From the NCBI GenBank assembly GCA_935421135.1, contig OW285187.1:10540001-10604000 (forward strand): a stretch of 64,000 nucleotides of DNA. The letters run 5' to 3'. A program made the position numbers and the translations under genes. This DNA comes from Bugulina stolonifera (Eukaryota > Bryozoa > Gymnolaemata > Cheilostomatida > Bugulidae). Positions 37,701 to 49,579 of the stretch are shown one piece after another (position 1 is the first letter of the stretch; each line of letters starts with the position of its first letter). Under the pieces are notes generated by a model that saw nothing but the letters and a program-made list of their open reading frames with translations, did no database searches and had not been told where the DNA came from.

Positions 37701-40700
37701 TATACAACATATATTATACTTTAATATTGAAATAATATCAATAGATCAATAACACTGACACACTATAAGGCAGACGCAACTATCTGTAGTCATCATATTT
37801 CATGTATGAGCTATTTTTTCGCTGCGTCTATGTACATGTAACATGTGAACTTTCTCTAAAATTAAGTACATAGTCTACTCTACATGTAAATTCTTTGTTA
37901 GAAGAGCTGGATACAGCATATGCATATGTACATGTATCTGAGTCTACTCAAATAAACATGTGCTAAAATAGAATTAATAAACTGCGCTAGTGGCCTGCCA
38001 CCTAATGCAAATGTATGTCAGCATTTAACTCTAGCTAACTTTAAAATTGGAGTATTACATGTAAGGCAATTGAGACTATTCGTAGTTTGATTACAAATTT
38101 GTGTAAATGTACAGACATATTATATGTTGTAGAATATTAAATGACCGTATGTTGTGTTGTAAGCTGAACTTTTTTCTACCTCCTTAGCCATTAAAACATT
38201 ATATTTCATAAAATAAACACTTCTCTCAGATTTTAAATAGGCCAAATTCTACATACACTGCATTATACCACCTCTACTGACTAATGCGTTACTACTCATA
38301 TTGTCTGTTTGTTCGTTTGTTCGTTTTTCCTCTATAAAACACATATATTTTATATAATAATTATCCTTAGGGGGGGGGGAAGAAATTTCCAAATTTTTTA
38401 ATTGACCATTACACAGTTGTTTAGATAACGACAGTGTATCATCATTTCACATCAAAAACTAAGAAGTTTTAGCAAATTTTATTCTTTAACATGGTGCAAT
38501 CGTTTTTATAGCCATAGTTTTGGACGTTAAAGAAATGTATTATTATCAAATGATGATTATAAATGGAGAGTAAATTAAATAGGAGTATCTAGTTCAAGTG
38601 GCATATTATTATCACTTAATTGCACTACTTTAGCAAACCAATTTACTGCTGCTTGAGAATTAGTCTATACACCAATCAGTACAATAGGAATATGAACCCT
38701 AACATGTACACTTCTCATCTACTTGATAACAAGATATACACCACTCTCTGTAAATACTATCCCAACTGATAAACGGAGATAATTAGGTTAGTGACAACTC
38801 CCTTATGTCACAGGACGCATATAATGAAATAAAAAATGAGAGAAAACTTGAAAAGCAACTTGAAAAGCGGGCAAGTATTTGTTATAACTCCTTAATGCCC
38901 ATCTTTACTCTGATATGCAAACTCATAGACAAAGAGAACAGATGTGCACAACTTTTACATTCCGTCATGAATATTTTGCGTAATTTTTCGTAAGAAATAG
39001 AAAGTATGAGATTTTTTCAATTAATAACTGCTAGATTAATTGATTTCCTGTGCTAACCTAATCATCATAATAATAATTTTTAACGAAATTTGCTTGAGGC
39101 TATTGACTTGTCGTATGATGCGATCAGCCTTCGTATCACCTAACAGATTGCGTGTTAAAGATGTGAAAGAAAACTATTACATGTACTACAACTAGCATGT
39201 GTTCCTTGAGCACACATAAGATATTATATGTATTGAGCTAGAACTAGTTGTACGACATAATTAAGGTGTGTTTTAAGCTTTATCCAATGGCTTCAGATAA
39301 CAAGTTATACAACATACTAGTCAGAAGATATGTAGTTTGACTCACTAGTCCTGCAGTTAATTATAAATGTCTACTGTAAGGTTATACTTCACGTACCTGT
39401 ATGATATAATCAGCTTCCAGACAATGTTATATTCTCACCTCACTTCTGACAAAATACCTTCGAGGCCAAATGATCAAACTCAAATACTCTTGTACTTTGT
39501 ACTTAATCATACACAATACAGCAATTTTATTGAGTGCATATTTTCATAAACGGATATTGTTTTTGTTACAGCAATATTGATTGGTTAAAATCAAACCTAT
39601 CCGTCGTTGCTTCAACGCGAATTGAATTGATAATTGCTACAATTTAACAGACATCAACCATCCCTGCAGGAATTGACCAAACCTAAATAAGATTTACTCA
39701 CTTTCCCTGTTATTGAATTATTTTTTCTACCACAGAGCCGAAGACGCATGTCTGCCCCTGTCTCCCTCCCATGCTGAGTCTAACAAAAAGACTCACTCCC
39801 TCAACACCAATTATGGTTTTGAGTTACAAAATTAATCGGTTTTGCTCCCCTGCTAACATGATGCATCAAAACAATCAAAATATTTTAATTACAGCATTTT
39901 GTGGCAAGTCTCTAGAACTGGTCTACAAAATTATCTATTTTTTCTCATGTTTGAATGTTTAATAATTGAAACAATTTTCTCTGCTAGGGCCACTTGAGTA
40001 GCCACCATCAATACAACACTTCATTACTATAAACAATGTGCACATTTTCAAGGTTTTATAGCTTTTCTATAATTATACAAATGTAGGTAAAAAATAATTT
40101 CAACTTCCACTCTATATTTGTAAGTGTGTTAATTGTACCCACAGCATGTGTTATGCAAGTGCATTCTTTCCCTCCCAAACTCTGTAGCGCATATACATTG
40201 TATATGGATACGTACACTTTTAACAGTGTTAGTGCATCTATATAATTTTGTGTACTTTGCATCTATAATATGCACGTAAAATAATGTTATGATCACTTTA
40301 GCTAAAACTGTTAGTGGCTTACAGTAAAGTACACTATGTAATAATATTATTTGCCTTTATTACATAATTTGCATTTCTTTATCAACTTTTATTAAATGGG
40401 TTAATCTAATTTTCACTGAAATTAATCTACACTACACTACATGCACACAATATTGTATTTAGTTAAAACATACAGCATACATGTTATATATAATACAAGA
40501 ATAAATTTAGCAGTTATTACGTGCATTGTACGTTACAGGCCTTCGACAACCTTATAGTTCTGATAAATGACGGGAATTTATGTATTTACTCGTACCTTTT
40601 AGCCATTAGGCCTATCTACATAATATATGCTGTATATGTACATGAATACATCTTGAGGATTAAAGAAATGACAAAGTAGAACAGGTTATCCTCTTATACT

Positions 40701-42287
40701 AATGGATGTTAGATCTCCAGAAGTTTGCAAGACACAGTTCACTAGATAAGCACATATTGTATACTTTCTAAGTCAAATAAGAGCATATGCCATCTCAAAC
40801 ACCACTTATTATCATTTTTACAGTTCCTCAATACAATACAATAATTTTTCATTAATGTTGGGCTATTTAAAGATGTCCATATTGTCTGTAGAATATTTAT
40901 TGTGTCATACTCATTGAAATTTCTATTTGACAGCATCACAGTTTAAAGTTTACCCATAGGCTATTAAACAGTAAAGTTTAATTGAGTCGTATAATGTAAG
41001 GTGAGACCTAACTGTTTCTTTATTTGCACTAAGTGTATGCATTAAGTAGTTACTCCTCTCTAATCCGTTTATACTATTCACACTTGTTTGTAGTTTGAAA
41101 GGATTTCCACACATTTACTGCAAGATATAGATAATCTGTAGATATTAACAGCCTTCGTTTTCTTCATCTATTAAACACAATTAATATAGCCAGAGGGAGA
41201 TTTTTAAGTTAATGATTGAGTAGGCTGCTAGTAGTTGTTCGTTACTAACCGGATATGGTAACATGAAATGTATCAGATAGTAATTTGAATAATAATGGAA
41301 ACGTTAAAACAATCCGCACAATGAAAGTTTTATGGTTCAAATGAACGCAGAACTTTATATACCTTCAGGCTAGCCGTGTTTTTTCTCAATGAAAGACTGC
41401 TGGAACAAAGCAAGACAGAGATACAAGTAGATTACGTTGCACTGTCTGTTACATAACAATAGCTAATACTTTTTCTGTAGTCTCATAACCTACCCAGAAT
41501 TATATACTGAAAAGTGAAAAATTATTAAAAATATAATTATGATGTTACATGTACACTTTATATCTATAAGTCTGCTAGTTCAATTCATAAACTCTTCTGC
41601 ATTAAATTTGTCATAATATAGATGTATATGTATATTTTCCATTTTTATTCTGGCGGAGAATAAGTCCAGGGAACTTTTGTCCAGAAAGCAAGTAGTTAAA
41701 ATACAAAAATTAGGATTACAGTATAGTACATTATAGTCAAATATTTTTATTGTATTCTTTATTTTTATCAAAAAACATGTAATATAAATAATTTTAATGT
41801 AGGCCTATATTTACTTGCTAGTTTTCTGCATGGTAAGTGTTAACATGGATATCATATCTGTACAAGTGGAATGAAGTAATATATTTTAGCGCCTCTAAGG
41901 CCTCCATGGTTTTGTTATTCAAATTTTTGAATTAAGGAATTTGACTTGAGTCGTATTGTTGCTGTGAGAGCCCTGGTATTTTATGCCACAAGTTACATGA
42001 ATTAACATTATGAACCATATACAATGCCACATTACTCTCTAATATACATCTCACATACAAAAGAATGATTTTTCTTTGCAGATAATTAAATGAAAGTACA
42101 TGTAACAAAACTAATATTCGAAACACATAATACTAAATATTATGTACTTTTGATATGTGCTTTTGTGTACAATGTACTAATGTCGCTGTAAATAATACCC
42201 CATTCAAGTATAAATACAAAAGGACATAACATGATGTAATACAGCACTTACCTGCCAAGAATTGGAGTGGTCAAGCAGGAATGACAT
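25772..42287 (-). CDS. TFAP2: AP-2 family transcription factor
   Basis: Seven common exons (33245-32970, 30843-30685, 28902-28863, 28322-28124, 27918-27800, 27518-27377, 26063-25772) follow a first exon; from the 42287-42252 start the protein is 420 residues. The first common exon carries the proline/tyrosine activation motif [10 protein letters not shown] after an alanine run; the next has [15 protein letters not shown], also seen in vertebrate AP-2. The DNA-binding and dimerisation region is highly conserved: [91 protein letters not shown]-2 proteins dimerise through the helix-span-helix and bind GCC-N3-GGC-type sites in the nucleus to control development. All junctions are GT-AG and in phase. 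First exons are listed separately. Confidence 0.95.
30860..31012. repeat. TGTATATG-type simple repeat
   Basis: Alternating purine-pyrimidine tract (GTATATGTATAATGTATGTG and variants) in a TFAP2 intron, directly beside the exon at 30685-30843. Confidence 0.8.
31013..31380. repeat. 185-bp tandem duplication in TFAP2 intron
   Basis: Two nearly perfect head-to-tail copies with a period of 185 bp (GTATGTGTACTTCTATATG at 31021 and 31206; ACATCAGCACC ends both). The near absence of differences indicates a recent duplication. No coding content; the frames over it repeat with the unit. Confidence 0.95.
31436..31515. repeat. CCTCGGCCTCAGTCCCCATA short tandem repeat
   Basis: Three to four copies of a 24-27-bp unit in a TFAP2 intron. 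A related longer unit (CACCTAGCCTCAGTCCC with GACTCTACATTGTGA) recurs as a tandem of about 65 bp at 31866-32035. Confidence 0.8.
31866..32050. repeat. 65-bp tandem repeat in TFAP2 intron
   Basis: About three diverged copies containing GACTCTACATTGTGACCACT, CACCTAGCCTCAGTCCC and a CCTCCCTCC tract; partly related to the shorter repeat at 31436-31515. Confidence 0.7.
34182..34208 (-). CDS. TFAP2: TFAP2 alternative first exon A (9 codons)
   Basis: ATG followed by PIATHYQL and a GTAAGT donor in phase 0, compatible with the common exon at 33245. Supported by the consensus donor and the matching phase; no independent evidence of transcription. Would give a 417-residue protein. Confidence 0.5.
34612..34860 (-). 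CDS. TFAP2: TFAP2 alternative first exon B (83 codons)
   Basis: Opens [10 protein letters not shown] and ends SSSSQQEM before GTGAAT, phase 0, which fits the common exon at 33245. Rich in Asn, Ser and Gln with no recognised domain. The open frame extends slightly upstream only through a TTG. Would give 491 residues. It could instead be an internal 5' exon. Confidence 0.5.
34861..42251. other. Long first intron / upstream region of TFAP2
   Basis: About 7.4 kb of AT-rich sequence between candidate first exons B and C. No coding exon supported. It contains a 50-bp tandem duplication (ACAGAGCATGTAACTTTGTA near 36608 and 36648), a poly-G run at about 38371, and a chain of ATGTACAT palindromes at 37031-37055. 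Candidate long-range regulatory sequence, but I can point to no specific enhancer. Confidence 0.4.
36570..36685. repeat. Short tandem duplication (ACCAATACTACTATG unit)
   Basis: A unit containing ACAGAGCATGTAACTTTGTA and ACCAATACTACTATG occurs twice head to tail, with a third partial copy before it. Confidence 0.8.
42252..42287 (-). CDS. TFAP2: TFAP2 alternative first exon C (12 codons)
   Basis: [12 protein letters not shown] followed by a GTAAGT donor, phase 0. It is the same size as, and ends in WQ like, a short alternative first exon of vertebrate TFAP2A, so it is the best candidate for the distal start. It implies an intron of about 9 kb to the common exon. Confidence 0.65.
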
Positions 42288-44060
42288 CTCTGCAGCACTG
42301 GATGATAGATATGCTGCTAGCAGATGCCAGCAGGTTCCCTATGTAAAATAAATCCTTGATCAAGATCTGTCAGGTAATCTCCAGGTATTGCCACTTGACA
42401 GTCTCCTAGATGATATAGAATATAAAAGTGCACTTGTATGAGAACAGCCAGCACAGCAGGCAAACACATACACGTTATGTTAGGCATTGGAGTCAACTAA
42501 ATCCATGAGCAACATAAATTAAGGAGGCGATGGATTCCATAGTTTGGTTAACTCTTCTATAAGACATGTGCCTGTAAGCTCGACTGTGATTGGTTAATGG
42601 CTAGATTAGAGCCTGGGGCCATGAGGGAACTATAATGGATTTTTTTGTGTTTCATACTACAATGTTGGTGTCAACAATGTGTAGTAGTTAGCCACAGCCT
42701 AAGTGGACTATCTTATGAGATTTTTATGATAAGGGATCATAATATACAGTTGCAGTTATGGTACACCGTGGACAGGGAAGAACAGTGAAGTTCCTCAATG
42801 TCATAACATACTTATCTACATGAATAAACCACTTAGAAAGTGGTTTTGTTTAAACAAATCTCTTAAAACTAGCACTTTAATTAATTATATACATCTAAGT
42901 ATTTGAAGTTTAACTTTCAATTAGAACTTTAAAAGCTGGAATTTTTATCTCAAATATTGACATACATGTAGTTTTATATTACTGTGATTTTGTGGTGTAA
43001 TTATATAATATGCTATCAACTGCATAACTGACAAATCCAACATCTAAGAACTATGGCATTAAGTACTACGCGCAGGTACTTCATTGCTGTGATATAAAAT
43101 ATAAAGTATGTCTTCTGCGCATCAACAAACTTATGTAGATTCGTAATATTATGATGTGTAACCAACCATCCTTCTATGTATGTGATGTACAATTATTGAT
43201 CGCCAAATTTTAAAAGTGCATTCTAAGGACCCAGACATGTAGATACCATGTCTGCTGACGCTGCTAATCGGAGCACACCAAAGGATGCATTTCTACATAT
43301 ATTTAATTATGTACATAGTTAAATTAGCGTTCTGATATTTATTAATTTATTGTTCATTACTATAATATCATCGTTCATAAAAATATTTGCTACCTTATGC
43401 TGCATTAACTGTAGCATATGGAGATACAAACGAGAAAGAAAATAACATATTCAATACTGGTGCATCGTGACGTACTCGGATGTGGAACGTGTGACGGCTA
43501 AAATAGTAAATTCAATAATTTGTCAATTTGATTTATGATAGCATCATAATTTTTTCCAAAGCAAGAATTCTTGCTATTCACTACTTCAATCAACAACATA
43601 CTACACATGTACATCCTGTAGATCAAATTTTATTGTACATGTAACTGTAACCAATTCTATAACATTACGATTGTATTCTAAATAAAATATTTGATGATAA
43701 TGTGATTCGAGCATTTACATTACTAACTTACAATATATTATAATGGTTTACCTGCAGTGCATGGAAAAACAAAAATTCTCTTAATCTCAAAATCTTCCCA
43801 ACAGTGACTCCACAAAATAGAGTTTGTAGTCAGACTAAACTGAATAGTGGTTTAAAATGGCAGCAGTATAATTGCTACATGTGATCTGCAACTTCCTCCA
43901 ATATTTGCATTCTGTTAGCGAAACTTAAGTATCACACGATACCTGAAGGCTGATAATGTCACTCTGATCTGCTGCACTGCACGTCAATGACCGACAGTCA
44001 CCACAAATCTAGTGCATGAAACGTAAAAACGTATGCTGTGCAGACAAAATGGCTGCCAGC

Positions 44061-44070
44061 TATTTATACA
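44061..44070 (-). promoter_or_regulatory. Candidate distal TATA box (minus)
   Basis: TGTATAAATA on the minus strand, followed by a CCATTTTGTC stretch and, about 310 nt further, a CTGCAG|GTAAAC donor at 43752. This could be a distal TFAP2 promoter with a 5' UTR exon. Motif-level support only. Confidence 0.3.
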
Positions 44071-47000
44071 AATAGTATAGACAACGATACTAAAAGTGAT
44101 ACCTCGATTTCTCTCGCTATGCCCTCTCAACGTATAGGTGTTGAGTGAATTAAACCACCTACCTGGCCCTCAGCTATCTAAGTCAATGAACGGCTCATGT
44201 AGGCTAATAGTATGTTTGACGATGTAAATCGAGACAGGGAATTAATTTGGCACGAGTTCCATGCATAGAAACATGTATGTCCTCAGGGTGTACATTTGGT
44301 ACAAAAGAAAACTGAAAGTCAGATTTTAATGTGTATCTATATCAATGTCACGGGCAATAAATAGCGAGAATATAAATTTGTAGGCGACGGATAGGGGCCT
44401 TCCCTAGGACTAGAAAAGCATAGGTTGGCCAACATACAATAGTGGGAATAAAGATGAGTGAACAAAGGAGACTAATAGTGGAACAATAGTTTAATGACAG
44501 TTGCGCCAATTAAAGTTGTATTTGCAAACCATAATTGCAGGTATTAAAATAATAATAAATAGGTCTTTGGTTTTTTCTTTACATTTGTATGTTTTGTATA
44601 TTTTTTATCTTTTTCAATCAGAAAATCTCAGTGTCGACGGGACGAAAAAACGAAAATATCGATTGACACAAGGCGCAGAAGGAATAAAACGTGAAAACTC
44701 GCCTCTGGCTACAAACTATAAATTGAAAGTGACTATATGGAATTCTGGCACAATTATCACTGACAGCCTTTAGCAAAAGTCATTTCATATACAAAGATTA
44801 ATATTTGATGTGTTGACATTACGAGTAAATTACAAATGTGCATTGTAAGTACCCTAGTTGTAAGTAGGGTCAGCCATATTCATTTTTTACACTGATCTGA
44901 ATGAAGATATAAAAGTAACACTGTAATGAATAGAGCTATAGAAAGTATTGTTAATTGGACAATGTTTTATTACAAGGACATATAAGGACTATTATGATAA
45001 ATCTATTCAATGGAAACAATCCACTACAGAATTGAATAAAATGGAGTCAATAGATGATACATTTTGTATACAATATTAATAATTATATTATGAAATCGGT
45101 AAAAAATATTTTACAAGTTACTAGACTCAGCTGTAAATGGGGAATACCAGCACAAATACACGTTCTATATATTACCCGATGTTTAATTTTTGACCCTTCT
45201 GCGATAACCACAAGACACCTTATAATTGAGGTTCAGAAAAGTTTACCTCTGTTAAACAATATGTTGATATACAAGAACAAAACATCGTCTCCTATAATTG
45301 CAGTAATTAAGTACATTGATCTACATTTGAGAATACATATATCAGCCGACTATATAGACATACAGTGTAGCAATATGCTACCAATTAACTCAAATACATG
45401 TATATCTGTAAATGTGTATGGACATTGTTTTATGTAGCGTTTGGGTAGAAAAATGACGCCGTCTGGTATCGATTTTACTACAAGAGTTCAAATCTAATGT
45501 ATGCCTGAACAGAAAATTGAAAATAAATTCTATTAAAATGAAACCACCAATTAGACACAACATTTAAATATAAACTGCAAACTTTTTGGCTTGGAGGCAT
45601 AAACCATCAACAAACATATTATTAGTATAGCAGGCAATACCAAAATAGTACATTTACAAAGGTACACAGTATAATTTGCTTAAATTGTTTGAATGCATGC
45701 ATTATAATATTTAACCGATTCTGTTTGAGATATTGATGTTAAATATATCTTTACCTGTTCAAATTAGATCTCCTTTTGGCTACACTCGTCACTGCAGGGC
45801 AAGAGGAGGCGGTGCTTGCTCTAGTGATGGATCCTGCATGCGCTGCGCTCCGAGCTAATTGTTTGCACAAACCCACAAGGATGCTTGATATCTCATTACG
45901 CTCCGTCTAACAACGCAAACTAAAAAGTCTCCAATTTACCCAATAAAACATAGTTTAGAATATTTAAACTGAATATTTAAAGAGCAAAATGTTGACTTCA
46001 CAGACATATTGACATGGAACCCCAACGATTGGGCATTTAGCTCAAAGGCTTCTGCTCTAGATATGATATGGGTATGAATACATAATTGATTAGAGACGCA
46101 CAAGGTACGACACAGACGTAGTAAATTATACTCGATCATTAAAAATCTGATAGACCCCGTAACTATTTATGTGCATATAGACCCGAGGCAAAAATATTTT
46201 GACAACGATGGCACCAACGTCCATGAACATGTAAATTAGTTTGCTGCCGAGTCATAGGAAGAATAAACAAAGTCTCTATGCACTAATAACAAATGCTGCA
46301 AAGCATATTCTGTGGAGAGAATAAGAGTAAATTGATGGTATATGCACCGTTCTACATTAAACACAACATCATGCTATTTTACTGTATAACTCACAAAGAA
46401 ACAGTCAAATTTGTACTACATTTATTTTCTGTGCTGTGTGTATGTAAATAATTTTTACAGTTATACATGTAGTCTAATGCTCAATCAACAAATTGTGTAA
46501 TAGTACTACAGGATATGCTAATGTTGCATACAAGCACAAAATGGTGGTGAGCTGCTGTTAACTCTTTCACATGTCACAGTTTCTATTATTTTTCCATGGA
46601 TACAGAGTAGACAAAGTCTACGCTGGCTTATATTCACGATGTTTTGTATTCACAGGTAACAGAAAAATCCGCTAATGTTATATGCATTTGGTTGCATATT
46701 TTGGAAGATAATGACTATACCATATATAACTGCTGCATGAGAAGATGTGATTTCAGCAGAATTCTAAGTGCATTACATGTATGTTATAAACTAGGATTCT
46801 GTTATATTATAAGTGATATTATGTAAATATTGTTAACACAGTAATGTACCTTGCATGACCAGTCTTATTTCAAGCAATTATGGAACTATTGTTAAACTGG
46901 TATAGTCACATTCATCATAGTGCTGGTAGTATACATACTGTATTAAAAATATTTAAATAACATTATTGATAAAAAAATGCAACCAAAGATTCCTTAAAGC

Positions 47001-47869
47001 TGTGGTCTCTCTATGTCACAGTCTATAGCAGTCAAGTAATGCATGGACTTATAGTGTTTATGATTTGATATAGTTCTGTATATATGGTTATATTAAATAC
47101 GACTGTACATGATTGTATAAATATAAGTTGGAAATATTGTTTTCCTTTATTGCAATCTACAATCTGCATACTTCAGTATTGTAATTTAAAAATTATTTCA
47201 CATCTAATCACTAACCGAGTGTCATATTGAAAAAATTATTTAATAGTTACAAACTAGAGTGCTTGGTATAGTGGTATATCAACAAATGTGGAGGCTCTTC
47301 AGTGTACTTTAGCTACAAGTCGAGATGTATGACTTACATGCATAGCAGTTCACCACATAAAGCTATTATTGAGACCCAATCAATTGTGGAAATAATTAGG
47401 TTTCCCACTCAGCACCAGCTGATTGCTTTTTCAAAATCTCAAATATTCAAAAGTTTTGCTGCCAAAGATGTTGGCCAATATGTTTGAAGCAAGCCTAGCC
47501 TAATATGTAATTGATTTTAAGGCTCACAAATACTTTGAAAATAAATTTGTCAAACTGATTATCTCTGTTAGTTTGTATTCCAGGATTTTCAATTTGTTTA
47601 TGGAGCAGCCAGGAGCTCAATTTTACATTTATTTCTGTTTTCATGGATATGAATTCGAGTTCCTCATTGCTCTAAAGACAAATTGAGAAATTTTTGCATA
47701 TAAAATCTAGCATTAAAATTGAAAAATATGGCCAAACCCTTTACCATTGATAGGTTTGTTTTGCATTTGATAGAATAATTATGTATAATTAAATACTGCC
47801 AGTTTCCATAGCACAATGTAGATGACTAAGGCTACTAGGGTTGTGTTAGTTCCAACTCACAGGCTATAA

Positions 47870-48172
47870 TTATGGTACATGATGATTGTAATATTTACCA
47901 GTTATTCTGATGGGAGTCAGAGCACCTACATTGAATAGACATGGAGCTGCTGCTGATGCACCTGGTGTAGTGGAGATAAATATACCAGTTATGCAATGGA
48001 CAGCTATATCTATGGCTGAGCACCAAAAAATAAAACGATATATGATATTGCAACATCTGAATGTGGCTCCTTTTTCGTCTCTATTCACGTAATCCTGATC
48101 GTTTGAGTCCCATATAGCTGGATACGTCTCTAAATTGCTCACCAAACTTCGCATAACTTGCCTTAACTTCAA
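47870..48172 (-). pseudogene. MADF-like fragment
   Basis: An open frame starting MLKLRQVMRSLVSNLETYPA (minus, ATG at 48172) continues IWDSNDQDYVNRDEKGATF, which fits the first part of a MADF domain (aromatic-x-LWD...DY.DR..K..A). MADF domains are DNA-binding modules in animal transcription factors and in the accessory protein of PIF/Harbinger transposons. The rest of the domain is replaced by unrelated hydrophobic sequence. A donor-like GTAAAT follows near 47901, so it could also be a first coding exon of an incomplete gene. Upstream (48250-48380) is a CpG-rich block with inverted AAATCGTTGT / ACAACGATTT words, which could be a transposon end. Confidence 0.35.
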
Positions 48173-49579
48173 CATGTTGTTTAATGACTTGACGTTTCCT
48201 TGGTAACACGAAGCGCTTTCTGATTGGTCAAGGCAAAAGTAATCGGGCGAATATTTCAGCACGAAAATAACCAGGCCGAAATCGTTCTAGAGCCAACAAA
48301 TCGGCCGATTTTTCGTCCACACAACAACGATTTCATCAAATCCAAGAATCGTCCATAAAATCGTTGTAGTCTGGACTCAGCTTAACACACAACCCACATA
48401 CTGCATGCATTAGATATTGAGCAAGATACCACCAAGTGCAGACTAACAATCTTTACCTGTTGAAAATAGCCTCCTTCCCCTTACGGCTACTGCAGAGTAT
48501 CACTTACACAAATTGATCAAAAGGTTTGAAGTGCCCCATCATGTAACCACATGTATATCCCTAAGGCTGACCCTGTGTCAGGTCCAACATGTGTGTGTAT
48601 AGGTATTATATGCTACTACATTAGGTACTCTGGGTCTTCAGTTCTTCTTGGGAACTAGTCTAAGAGACTTCCGGATAGTCATAGTCATTTTCTATGAAGA
48701 GAATTTAGCAAAGAAGAAAATATGTCACTTAATTGCACAGACTAAATCAAATTTGAGTTTCTACAAAAGATGCGCCACCTTTTATACAATATAGGCTCTG
48801 TCCAGGATCTGAGGAGCCAATGGGCCATCGGCCTATAATAACGCTCTATCCTCAAAGCATCAAACTTCATCACCAGGTAAATGCAAAAAATAATAAATAT
48901 AAAACCATATTGCGAGAAACAACTGGGTGGAGATATGCGGCATAAGGTTGGCTTATCAAGGTCAGGAGAAGGGTTGTAATATAGGTAAAGCATTATAAAA
49001 AGAATATAACATTTTACAGGTATAATCCTTATTCAACTGACCATTGGTCTACATCGTACATACAGTTATTTACCAGATTAGGTTTAATTTGTGCAGTATG
49101 AGTTTGATACTTGCTTAACATAACTGTAGTGGTTTATCACAATATTATATTATGCAGATTGTTTTGTAAATTGTACAATGTCTTGGGATAAAATGTGAAA
49201 TATGTCAAATAATGTATCCATGGTGATTAAAATGTATATCTTCTAAAGCCAGTAGCAAATACTTGTATTTCACAACAGAATAGCGGATGAAGCATGAAGG
49301 GCTAAACTAAGATTAAATTATCATCTATAATATATAATGATGATGTGCTCAATAAATACATGTATATTCTATAAGTAAACAATATCATGTCTGATCATGG
49401 CTAAAAGTCATGCAAAGTGAAAACCAAGTTTTGATAGAAGTATAATATATTCTATATGGTTAATAATTATGGTTCTTTGCGACTACTAAGTCAAGGCCTA
49501 GTGCCAGTGCCTGTGGAAGCAATGAGCCTAAACACTTCCGGTTGAAAATGCATTGTGGTATATCGAAAGAAAAAGCAAG

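Larger units (their letters stand above)
42288..49579. other. Region between TFAP2 first exon C and MRPL15
   Basis: No confident protein-coding gene apart from the MADF-like fragment at 47.9-48.2 kb. Several minus-strand exon/donor-like modules (43752, 45755, 48457) could be non-coding first exons of TFAP2 or of an unrecognised transcript. The open frames at 44501-44773 and 45054-45437 have no recognisable domain and ordinary AT-rich composition; I do not support them as genes. Confidence 0.4.

Noticed and set aside
44501..44773. 90-codon plus open frame with Lys-rich end
   Set aside because: A possible acceptor precedes the Lys-rich part, but no upstream or downstream exon could be matched.
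45054..45437. 127-codon plus open frame
   Set aside because: Composition like surrounding AT-rich DNA, no domain, no splice support.
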